NCBI GenBank assembly: GCA_910586665.1
Contig: CAJUIX010000013.1
Span: 1 to 64,000 of the forward strand
Source of the DNA: an uncultured Duncaniella sp.
Lineage (GTDB): Bacteria; Bacteroidota; Bacteroidia; Bacteroidales; Muribaculaceae
Length of the DNA stretch: 64,000 nucleotides
Direction of reading: 5' to 3'
Of the stretch, positions 43,781 through 52,074 are shown piece by piece. Position 1 is the stretch's first letter, and each line of letters starts with the position of its first letter. The notes beneath the pieces are model-generated. The model saw nothing but the letters and a program-made list of their open reading frames with translations, made no database searches and was not told where the DNA came from. The position numbers and the translations under genes were made by a program.

Positions 43781-46700
43781 TTAGAGACCGCGGCCGTGGC
43801 AGTTTTTGTACTTCTTGCCTGAGCCGCAGGGGCAGGGATCGTTACGGTTGATGCGGGGACCTGCCTTGACGGGCTGGGGAGCCTGGCGCTGCTGTCCGGC
43901 ACCCTGTGCTGCCGCGCGCTGTGCTGCCTCTCCGGGCAGGTTTTCGCGCGAGGTGCGGTACTTGGAGTAGTCATTGGCTCGCTCGGGCATCGCACGCTCC
44001 ACCTTGGGCTGTGCTTTGGGCTGTTCCCGGGCGGGAGCGTCAGCGTCGGCTGTTTCCTGGGGACGCTGCGGGGCCGCGGGTGCCTGCTGCACATAAATCT
44101 GGCCGCGCATGAGGGTTGACATGGCCTTCACGTTGAGATTGTTGAGCATGGCTTCGAAGAGGTGGAAGGACTCTACCTTGTAAATCACGAGCGGGTCCTT
44201 CTGCTCGTAGGATGCGTTCTGCACGCTCTGGCGCAGCTGGTCGAGTTCGCGCAGGTGCTCCTTCCAAAGCTCGTCGATAGTGACGAGGAGGACGGCCTTG
44301 TGCCACTCCTTTACGATTGACTTGCAGCCGGTGCGGTAAGCCTCATCGATGTCGACCACGAGGTTGAAGAAGCGCTTGCCGTCAGTCATGGGGACTGCAA
44401 TGCGACCCTTGAAGCCGCGGTTGTCGACGCAGTCGGAGATAACCGGCTGGGCCACTTCGAGGATGCGCTGGGTCTTGCGGTCAAAGGCTTCCTGGGCGGC
44501 GGCGTGGATTTTCTCGACGGCGTCCTCCTTCGAGAGGTTGCGGTATTCCTCCTCAGTGAAGGGTGTCTCGATGGTGAGGATGCGGAAGAGTTCGAGCGAG
44601 AGGTCCTGATAGTCGGAGGGGCCGAAGTTGTTGACGAGGTTCTCGATTACGTCCCACGTCATGTTGGCGATGTCGATACCGATGCGCTCGCCGAGGAGGG
44701 CATGGTGACGGCGGTTGTAGATGTAGGTACGCTGCTTGTTCATCACGTCGTCATACTCGAGGAGGCGCTTGCGGATGCCGAAGTTGTTCTCCTCGACGCG
44801 CTTCTGGGCATTGCCGATAGCGTTGGTGACCATGCCGCTCTCGATGCGCTCTCCTTCCTCGAGTCCGAGGGTGTCGAGCATCTTCATGACACGGTCTGTG
44901 GCGAAGAGGCGCATAAGCTGGTCCTCGAAGGAGACGTAGAACACCGACGAACCCGGGTCGCCCTGACGGCCTGAACGTCCGCGCAGCTGGCGGTCGACGC
45001 GGCGCGATTCGTGGCGCTCGGTGCCGATGATGGCCAGACCTCCGGCTTCCTTCACCTCGGGGGTGAGCTTGATGTCGGTACCACGGCCTGCCATGTTGGT
45101 GGCGATAGTAACCATTCCTTTGCGTCCGGCGTTGGCCACGATTTCGGCCTCCTTCTGGTGGAGCTTGGCGTTGAGGACATTGTGGGGTATGTGGCGCATG
45201 GTGAGCATGCGGCTGAGGAGCTCTGAAATCTCGACCGAGGTTGTGCCGACGAGCACCGGGCGTCCCTTCGACACGAGGTCCTGGATTTCCTCGATGACGG
45301 CGGCATATTTTTCTTTCTTGGTCTTATAGACGCGGTCGTTCATGTCGATGCGCGCTATAGGCTTGTTGGTCGGGATGGTCACGACGTCGAGCTTGTAGAT
45401 GTCCCAGAACTCGCCGGCCTCTGTCTCTGCCGTACCTGTCATGCCCGCGAGCTTGTGGTACATGCGGAAGTAGTTCTGAAGGGTAATCGTGGCGAAGGTC
45501 TGTGTGGCGGCCTCGACCTTGACATGCTCCTTGGCCTCGATAGCCTGGTGGAGACCGTCGCTGTAGCGGCGACCCTCCATGATACGGCCTGTCTGCTCGT
45601 CGACAATCTTGATTTTGCCCTCGTCAATGACGTATTCGACATCCTTCTCGAAGAGGGTGTAGGCTTTGAGAAGCTGGGTGACGGTGTGGACGCGCTCGGC
45701 CTTGACGGCATAGTCCTGCATAAGCTCGTCCTTGCGCTGCTGGCGCTCGGCGAGGTCCTTGATATGTTCTGTCTCGGAGAGCTGCGAGGCTATGTCGGGG
45801 AGCACGAAGAACTGCGGGTCGACTGTCGAGCCGGTCAGCTCGTCGATACCCTTGTCTGTCAGCTCGACGCTGCGGTTCTTCTCGTCGATGACGAAGTAGA
45901 GCGGGTCTGTGACCACGGGCATCTCGCGCTTGTTGTCCTGGAGGTAGTAGGCCTCTGTCTCAAGGAGGAGGTTCTTCATGCCCTCCTGCGAGAGGAATTT
46001 GATGAGGGCGCCGTTCTTGGGGAGGCCTTTGAAGGCACGGAAGAGCAGGAGTGCTCCCTCCTTGCGCACCTCCTTGTCCTCGGAGGCAATCTTGGTCTTG
46101 GCGTCGGCGAGAATCTTGGTGACGAGGCGGCGCTGGGCCTCTACGACCTTCTCGACGTTGGGGCGGTACTCGTCGAAGAGCTGGTCGTCACCCTTGGGGA
46201 CGGGGCCGGAGATGATGAGCGGCGTACGGGCGTCGTCGATGAGCACGGAGTCGACCTCGTCGACGATGGCGTAGTAGTGCTTGCGCTGCACCATGTCCGA
46301 GGGGGCCATAGCCATGTTGTCGCGGAGATAGTCGAAGCCGAATTCGTTGTTCGTGCCGAAGGTGATGTCGCAGTTGTAGGCCGCGCGGCGGGCAGCGGTG
46401 TTGGGCTGGTGCTTGTCGATACAGTCGACGGTCGAGCCGTGGAACATGTAGAGCGGCCCCATCCACTCGGAGTCACGCTTGGAGAGGTAGTCGTTGACGG
46501 TTACGACGTGCACGCCGCGGCCGGAGAGTGAGCGGAGGAATACGGGGAGTGTGCCGACGAGCGTCTTACCCTCGCCGGTGGCCATTTCTGCAATCTTACC
46601 CTGGTGGAGCACGATACCGCCGATGAGCTGCACGCGGTAGTGGACCATGTCCCAGGTGACCTCGTTGCCGCCGGCAATCCAGTGGTTTTTCCAGATGGCT

Positions 46701-47155
46701 TTGTCGCCGTCGATGCTGACGAAGTCGCGTCCCTGGGCTGCAAGCTCGCGGTCGAGCTCGGTGGCCTTGACAACGATTGTCTCATTGGCTGCGAAGCGGG
46801 CGGCTGTCTCGCGGAGGACGGCGAAGACCTCGGGGAGGTGTTCGTTGAGCTTGTCCTCAATTGCGTCGAGCATCTTCTTCTCGTTCTGATCGATTTTGTC
46901 CCAGACGGGCTGGCGCTGGTCGAAGGGGAGTTCCTCTACCTCGACTTTGAGGCGGGCGTTCTCCTCCTGTTCGGCTGCCACGGCATTGTTGATGTCGGCG
47001 CGGACATTGTCGATGCGCTCGCGGAGCTGGTCTATGGTAAGTTGTTTCACCTCAGGCTCAAGAGCCTCGATTTTCCTTACTATCGGTTCGATCTCCTTGA
47101 GGTCGCGGGTCGACTTGTTGCCGAAAATCTTGGTGAGAAATGATTGAAATGACAT
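43781..47155 (-). CDS. secA: Preprotein translocase ATPase SecA
   Basis: 1124 residues, longer than the roughly 900 of E. coli SecA; insertions in the second nucleotide-binding and linker regions are usual in Bacteroidota. Walker A GEGKT lies at residues 194-198 (MATGEGKTLVG), Walker B/DEVD-like VDEVDSVLIDDAR follows, and the zinc-binding C-terminus CPCGSGKKYKNCHG that contacts SecB and lipids is intact. Near the end is a Pro/Ala/Gln-rich linker. SecA drives export of unfolded proteins through SecYEG. It follows the alkaline-phosphatase-like gene by 67 bp on the same strand. Confidence 0.97.
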   Translation of the reverse strand: MSFQSFLTKIFGNKSTRDLKEIEPIVRKIEALEPEVKQLTIDQLRERIDNVRADINNAVAAEQEENARLKVEVEELPFDQRQPVWDKIDQNEKKMLDAIEDKLNEHLPEVFAVLRETAARFAANETIVVKATELDRELAAQGRDFVSIDGDKAIWKNHWIAGGNEVTWDMVHYRVQLIGGIVLHQGKIAEMATGEGKTLVGTLPVFLRSLSGRGVHVVTVNDYLSKRDSEWMGPLYMFHGSTVDCIDKHQPNTAARRAAYNCDITFGTNNEFGFDYLRDNMAMAPSDMVQRKHYYAIVDEVDSVLIDDARTPLIISGPVPKGDDQLFDEYRPNVEKVVEAQRRLVTKILADAKTKIASEDKEVRKEGALLLFRAFKGLPKNGALIKFLSQEGMKNLLLETEAYYLQDNKREMPVVTDPLYFVIDEKNRSVELTDKGIDELTGSTVDPQFFVLPDIASQLSETEHIKDLAERQQRKDELMQDYAVKAERVHTVTQLLKAYTLFEKDVEYVIDEGKIKIVDEQTGRIMEGRRYSDGLHQAIEAKEHVKVEAATQTFATITLQNYFRMYHKLAGMTGTAETEAGEFWDIYKLDVVTIPTNKPIARIDMNDRVYKTKKEKYAAVIEEIQDLVSKGRPVLVGTTSVEISELLSRMLTMRHIPHNVLNAKLHQKEAEIVANAGRKGMVTIATNMAGRGTDIKLTPEVKEAGGLAIIGTERHESRRVDRQLRGRSGRQGDPGSSVFYVSFEDQLMRLFATDRVMKMLDTLGLEEGERIESGMVTNAIGNAQKRVEENNFGIRKRLLEYDDVMNKQRTYIYNRRHHALLGERIGIDIANMTWDVIENLVNNFGPSDYQDLSLELFRILTIETPFTEEEYRNLSKEDAVEKIHAAAQEAFDRKTQRILEVAQPVISDCVDNRGFKGRIAVPMTDGKRFFNLVVDIDEAYRTGCKSIVKEWHKAVLLVTIDELWKEHLRELDQLRQSVQNASYEQKDPLVIYKVESFHLFEAMLNNLNVKAMSTLMRGQIYVQQAPAAPQRPQETADADAPAREQPKAQPKVERAMPERANDYSKYRTSRENLPGEAAQRAAAQGAGQQRQAPQPVKAGPRINRNDPCPCGSGKKYKNCHGRGL

Positions 47156-47222
47156 ATTTTGATTGAGTAAAGTCTTTGTTGTGTATACGGTTATTTAATT
47201 GGTGGAAGTGGGGAGAGGGGCC

Positions 47223-48896
47223 TTAGCGCCGGGTGAGGCGCAGGGGCGGGAGAGAGGCTGCGTTGGGCGACCGTATGCGCAGCAGCCTTGTCACTGTCGG
47301 GGCTATCGTCCTCGCGTCGACTGTCGCGTCGATGGTCTGCGGGGCTGTCGTGGGCGCGAGGAGGAAGAATGGGGAGGTGGTGGCGACGTTTCGGATGACG
47401 GGGAGCTGGTTGTGGGGGCTCGGCTCGTCGACGTCGTCGGATATTTCCCAGCCGGGGTTGATCATGACCATGATGTCGCCGGCGTGGTTGGGCGAAGTGT
47501 TGCGTTGGAGTGCCTGGGAGTCCTCTCCGGCGCGGCGGGCGAGGATGTCGTCAATTGTGTAGACGGCGCAGACGCCGCTCATGCGGGCCAGGAAGTCGGC
47601 TCCCTCGCGGCGGATGCGCGACTCGTCGAGGTCCTGCTCCTTGAGGAACTTCCTGTTGAGGTAGAAGTAGCCGTTGTGGTAGCCGCTGACGTAGTCCCCG
47701 TTGCCGTGTATGGCCATGAGATACATGTTGAGCAGCGAGACGGCGCGCTTTGGCGAGAAGTGGCCTGTCGGGATGTTCCAGCGCTCCTCGTCGCGCTTGC
47801 TCCCGGCGGGGGCGGGGGTGCCGGCGATGAAGATGACCGAGTTGGCCAGTCCGGGACCCTTCTCGACGGCGCGGACAATGTTGGCGATGTCCGTGTCGAG
47901 CCGCAGGTAGGCATCCATAGTCTCCATGCGGTTGTCGGCCTCGCGCCCGTAGAGATAGGGGCTGACGTTGAAGCCGAGGTTGAGCATGTCGGTGACACCG
48001 CGCTTGCCGAGTTTGAGCGAGTTGATGTAGTCGATGCCAATCTGGGCCACCTCGCGGTTGCCGGGCGCGGAGGTCTTGTAGGCCTTGTAGCGGTTGGCGT
48101 CACGGGCGGGGAAGGTGTGGCGGAAGGGATAGAGTTTCTTGTAGTCCGGGAGGTCGGGATAGTTCTCGAGACGGATTGAGGGTTCCCATGAGAGGGTGTC
48201 GAGGCGCGACGAGAGGGTGACGCCGTAGTTGCGGCATGCTATCTCGGCGGGGACGTCCTTGTAGAAAGTCGATGTGCTCCACTTGCCGGTCAGCTCGTTG
48301 AGCCAGAAGCCGCTGTTGCCGGCATGTCCGGCCAGGATTATGGCTATCTGCGCGTCGGGAGCCACGGCGTGGACCAGCCCTATGCCTCCGTCGGAGATAC
48401 GGACCTCGTCACTGACGGTCGATACTTTCAGAGCCTTCGGCGAGAAGGTCTCGTCGGTGAAGTTGCCGATGTTGGCGGGGTCGAGAAGTATAGGGTAGGG
48501 TGACTTGGTCTCGCGGTCCCACACCTCGCTGCCGGGGATGCCGTTGATGCCGGGGGAGGTGCCGGTCATGAGTATGGCCGTGGCGGCGGTGGCGTCGATG
48601 CCGGGGCCGAAGTCTACGTTTTCGATGCTGACGCCGTCGTTGATGAAGCGGTTGAAGCCGTCCTTGCCGAAGTTGTCGCGAAGGAGGTTGATATAGTCAG
48701 CCGAAAGTCCCTCGACGATGATGCCTACCACGAGCACGGGGCGCTTGGAGTAGGTCGATGTACCTTTGGAGCCGGCTGTTTCGGAAGGTGAGGCTGCAAA
48801 AAGGGGTGTAAAAGCACCAATCCCCATCGTCATAAGGGAGACTACGAGCACGCCCGCGAGTCGGGCGCTTATCTGGCGGCTTTTGCGTGATAACAT
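47223..48896 (-). CDS. Alkaline phosphatase-superfamily protein with altered metal site
   Basis: 557 residues with an N-terminal signal or anchor segment (VSLMTMGIGAFTPLFAA). The fold of type I phosphodiesterases/nucleotide pyrophosphatases is visible: VVGIIVEGLSADY, GPGIDATAATAILMTGTSPG and a late HNQLPVI. In active relatives the first motif is D-G-[LM] with a metal-binding Asp, here Glu (VEGL); the T-G-x-x-P-x-x-H-G-I motif ends NGI instead of HGI; and the C-terminal HG metal-site motif is HN. The protein may therefore be catalytically impaired or use a different metal arrangement. It begins immediately after the lnb stop (TAA then ATG), so it is translationally coupled. Confidence 0.85.
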   Translation of the reverse strand: MLSRKSRQISARLAGVLVVSLMTMGIGAFTPLFAASPSETAGSKGTSTYSKRPVLVVGIIVEGLSADYINLLRDNFGKDGFNRFINDGVSIENVDFGPGIDATAATAILMTGTSPGINGIPGSEVWDRETKSPYPILLDPANIGNFTDETFSPKALKVSTVSDEVRISDGGIGLVHAVAPDAQIAIILAGHAGNSGFWLNELTGKWSTSTFYKDVPAEIACRNYGVTLSSRLDTLSWEPSIRLENYPDLPDYKKLYPFRHTFPARDANRYKAYKTSAPGNREVAQIGIDYINSLKLGKRGVTDMLNLGFNVSPYLYGREADNRMETMDAYLRLDTDIANIVRAVEKGPGLANSVIFIAGTPAPAGSKRDEERWNIPTGHFSPKRAVSLLNMYLMAIHGNGDYVSGYHNGYFYLNRKFLKEQDLDESRIRREGADFLARMSGVCAVYTIDDILARRAGEDSQALQRNTSPNHAGDIMVMINPGWEISDDVDEPSPHNQLPVIRNVATTSPFFLLAPTTAPQTIDATVDARTIAPTVTRLLRIRSPNAASLPPLRLTRR

Positions 48897-50141
48897 TTAG
48901 GAATGTCGGGTGTTTCTATAGCTTAATATACATGACAATGCCCGCGCTCCATCTGCTGCAATCAGCGGGATGAAGGCAGGATTGGGTGACTGTACCCCGA
49001 AAGCGAACAGTGCGAGGAGTACAATAAGTAGTGCAAAGTTAAGAATTTGATAGGAAATCAGCAACTTTTTCAGTCTTTTTGACCAGACGGCCACCGCGCC
49101 GACGAAGCAGAGCGGGTTGAGCCAGAGCAGGAGCCAGTTGGGGGAGGTGGCCTCGTGGACTGAGACGAAGACGAGGAAGGTAATCACCAGTCCGGCCAGG
49201 CCGAAGAGCGTGAAGAGGATTGTGTCGAAAATTTTTGCACCCGTGGATTCCCGGTCGTGGCACTTGCGGCGGGTGAGCGGGAGGCTGAGCGCGATGAGCA
49301 GCACCGCGCATGACCAGAACATCGGTGTGAGATACCAGGGAGTGGGGGGGAGGACGGGTGTCTGCCCCTCCTCGCCGACTATCACTGTCGAGGTCTCTAC
49401 GATTTTTCTCCCGTCGGGGCGAATGGCAAGCGAAAGCATATCCTCGAGCGCCTCGGGCGAGAAGGACATTTCGCGCATGGTGATAGGACGGTCGATGCCG
49501 CTGCCGAGGGCAAGGTCGATGCCGAACTGGTACCAGAGATAGTTCGCGTGGTAGTGGACCATCGCCTTGCGGAAGGTGCCGACGGCTTCGGCGGGGAGCG
49601 AGACAGCTCCGAGCGAGAGGCTGTCGCCCACGGCGCGCTCGATTAAGGCGAGGGGACGTGTGGCGCAGTTGTCGAGCACATAGTTGTAGCGGTATACGCG
49701 GTTTTCAGGCCTGAGGTTGCGGTCGGTCAGCTCTATGATTCTTGCCTTCTCTTCCGGGGTGAGGCTGAGAGTCTGCTCGACTACTGTCCGCCCCTCGCGG
49801 CGATACATTTCGAGGAAGCGGTCGGTCGGTGCGGCTCCCGCGAGGTAGTCGGTCTCCCCTTTGACGAAGCGGTAGACGAAGTTGGGGGAGGCGAAGTCGA
49901 AGAGTCCCCAGTTGACCACATAGTCCCCCCGGCGGCTGTCGTGGATGCGGAGCGCCGTGTGCCCTTCGAGCTGGTATATCTCGGCTCCGGCACGGGCGGT
50001 GAGCAGCGAGACGGTAATCCCGTCGTCAGCGGCGCCGGTGGCGGCGAGGCTGTCATTGGTGGCATCGACCGATTGCTGTGCCTGTAGGGGCAGAGATGCT
50101 GCCAGCGACAGGAGCAGGCATAGAAGGAGGCGTATGTTCAT
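48897..50141 (-). CDS. lnb: Lipoprotein N-acyltransferase Lnb-like (DUF4105)
   Basis: 414 residues: signal peptide, a periplasmic DUF4105/Lnb_N domain, then four hydrophobic segments (about 280-410). Conserved His61 in YQLEGHTALRIHD and Cys159 in LDNCATRPL are the expected catalytic pair of the papain-like fold. In Bacteroides, proteins of this family have been linked to acylation of the lipoprotein N-terminus in place of Lnt; I assign this role by family resemblance only. Located between mutL and a coupled phosphatase-like gene in a minus-strand run that also holds surA-like and OstA-like genes. A related membrane-bound protein with another function is possible. Confidence 0.75.
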   Translation of the reverse strand: MNIRLLLCLLLSLAASLPLQAQQSVDATNDSLAATGAADDGITVSLLTARAGAEIYQLEGHTALRIHDSRRGDYVVNWGLFDFASPNFVYRFVKGETDYLAGAAPTDRFLEMYRREGRTVVEQTLSLTPEEKARIIELTDRNLRPENRVYRYNYVLDNCATRPLALIERAVGDSLSLGAVSLPAEAVGTFRKAMVHYHANYLWYQFGIDLALGSGIDRPITMREMSFSPEALEDMLSLAIRPDGRKIVETSTVIVGEEGQTPVLPPTPWYLTPMFWSCAVLLIALSLPLTRRKCHDRESTGAKIFDTILFTLFGLAGLVITFLVFVSVHEATSPNWLLLWLNPLCFVGAVAVWSKRLKKLLISYQILNFALLIVLLALFAFGVQSPNPAFIPLIAADGARALSCILSYRNTRHS

Positions 50142-50172
50142 CGTCTTTAATATATGTGTGCGGCCGCCGTGC

Positions 50173-52074
50173 TCAGTCGAGCAGCTTGGCTATGTCGTCG
50201 AGATTGATGATTGTGAATACGGCCTTTCCCTCCGGGGTGCGGGCGGGGGCCGGGAGGCGGAAGAGGTCGCTGATGAGCTTGTCCATTTCGTCGGCGCCCA
50301 GGGCCTGGCCGCGGCGTATGGCGCTGCTGCGGGCCATCGAGAGTGCGAGGCGCTCGGTCAGCGACGAGGCAAGTTCCTCGCCCCCTTCGCTGACGCTGTC
50401 AATCATCGCCAGGAGGGTGTCGCGGGGATTGGAGCCTTTGAGAATCGAGGGGATGCCGGTTACGTTCCATGAGTTGTCGCCGAGGGGGGCTATATTGAAG
50501 CCGAGGCCTTCGAGCGAGGGGGCGATGTCGGTCAGAATGGCATTTTGGGCTGCTGACAGCTCCAAGACTTCGGGGAACATGGTGTTCTGGCACACGAAGC
50601 CGTTCTCACGCGCCTTGGCGAGGTAGCTCTCATAGAGTATGCGCTTGTGGGCGCGGTGCTGGTCGATGACCATGAGGCCCTCGCGCGAGGGGGTGAGTAT
50701 GTAGGAGTTCTTTAGTTGCAGGGTGGCACTGACGGGGCCTTCGGTCTCCATGTCAAGCTCGCTTTCGCCAAGGTTGACCTTGCTCTCGACCATCGAGGCG
50801 TAGCCGTCGTCACGTTTTTTGAGAAAGTCGTCGTAGAGCTTCTCCCAGTCCTGGAAATTGGCGGCCGGTCGCCGGGCGGTGTGGCTGCTTATTGTCCCCG
50901 ATGAGGGTACGGAAGCCGCGCCGGTTGAAAAATCTGACAGCGAGGAGCTTTTGGTGGCTCTCGGTGCCGGGGCGAAGGGATTGTAGTCAATGTCAAGTTC
51001 GACTTCGTGGGTAGCGCCCCCGTCAGGGACAAAGGCCGGGATGTCGGGGGCATCCTCGACGTCGAAATCAATCGCCGGGGCGGCGTTGAAGCGTCCGAGC
51101 GACTCGCGGACGGCGGCTGTGAGTATCTGCCAGATGGCCTGCTCGTTCTCGAACTTGATTTCGTTTTTGGTCGGGTGGATGTTGACGTCGATTGTCTCCG
51201 GGTCGACGTTGAGGTTTATGAAGTAGTTTGGCTGCTCGTCGGCAGGGATGAGCCGGTCGTAGCACTGGAGGATTGCCTTGTGGAAATATGGGTGGCGCAT
51301 GTTGCGGCCATTGACCATGAAGTATTGCAGCGGGTTGCGCTTGCGGGCATTCTCGGGGAGGCCTATGAAGCCGTTGAGCCTGACAATCGAGGTGTCGGTG
51401 TCGACGGGGATGAGCTGCCGGCCCACCGACTTGCCGAAGAGGTCGCTGATGCGCTGCTTGAGCGAGGCGCGGCGGAGGGAGTGGAGGGTGACGTCGTTGC
51501 TTATGAGGGTGAAGTCGACCCCTATGTTGACGAGGGCGAGGCGCTCGAACTCGCGCATGATGTTGCTCAGCTCGACGGAGTCCTTTTTGAGAAACTTGCG
51601 ACGGGCGGGGACGTTGAAGAAGAGGTTTTTGACCATGAGGTTGCTCCCCGGGGCGCAGGCTTCCGGCTCCTGGCTCTCGACTTTGGAGCCGTTGATGAGG
51701 AGGCGGGTGCCGATGCTCTCCCCTTTGAGCATGGTGCGGAGGTCGACCTGCGCTATGGCTGCTATCGAGGCCAGCGCCTCGCCGCGGAAGCCCATAGTCG
51801 AGAGGGCAAAGAGGTCGTCGGCCTTGCGGATTTTGGAGGTGGCATGGCGCTCGAAGGCGAGGCGGGCGTCGGTGTCGCTCATGCCGCAGCCGTCGTCGAT
51901 GACCTGAATGAGGGTGCGTCCCGCGTCCTTCAGTATGATTGTTACCGAGGTGGCCCCGGCGTCGATAGAGTTCTCGACAAGTTCCTTGATTACGGAGGCC
52001 GGACGCTGTATGACTTCGCCCGCGGCTATCTGGTTGGCCACGGAGTCCGGCAGGAGTCTTATGACATCACTCAT
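50173..52074 (-). CDS. mutL: DNA mismatch repair protein MutL
   Basis: 633 residues. The GHKL ATPase domain is canonical: ELVENSIDAGAT, DDGCGM, and GFRGEALASI. The C-terminal domain carries the MutL dimerisation fold, but the endonuclease motif DQHA-x2-E-x4-E is altered: DQHRAHKRILYE near residue 470 has Lys where the first Glu should be. The usual C-P-H-G-R-P and ACR motifs at the C-terminus also lack their cysteine and histidine (here RTPEGK). It overlaps the OstA-like gene by 8 bp. Couples MutS mismatch recognition to downstream repair. Confidence 0.95.
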   Translation of the reverse strand: MSDVIRLLPDSVANQIAAGEVIQRPASVIKELVENSIDAGATSVTIILKDAGRTLIQVIDDGCGMSDTDARLAFERHATSKIRKADDLFALSTMGFRGEALASIAAIAQVDLRTMLKGESIGTRLLINGSKVESQEPEACAPGSNLMVKNLFFNVPARRKFLKKDSVELSNIMREFERLALVNIGVDFTLISNDVTLHSLRRASLKQRISDLFGKSVGRQLIPVDTDTSIVRLNGFIGLPENARKRNPLQYFMVNGRNMRHPYFHKAILQCYDRLIPADEQPNYFINLNVDPETIDVNIHPTKNEIKFENEQAIWQILTAAVRESLGRFNAAPAIDFDVEDAPDIPAFVPDGGATHEVELDIDYNPFAPAPRATKSSSLSDFSTGAASVPSSGTISSHTARRPAANFQDWEKLYDDFLKKRDDGYASMVESKVNLGESELDMETEGPVSATLQLKNSYILTPSREGLMVIDQHRAHKRILYESYLAKARENGFVCQNTMFPEVLELSAAQNAILTDIAPSLEGLGFNIAPLGDNSWNVTGIPSILKGSNPRDTLLAMIDSVSEGGEELASSLTERLALSMARSSAIRRGQALGADEMDKLISDLFRLPAPARTPEGKAVFTIINLDDIAKLLD

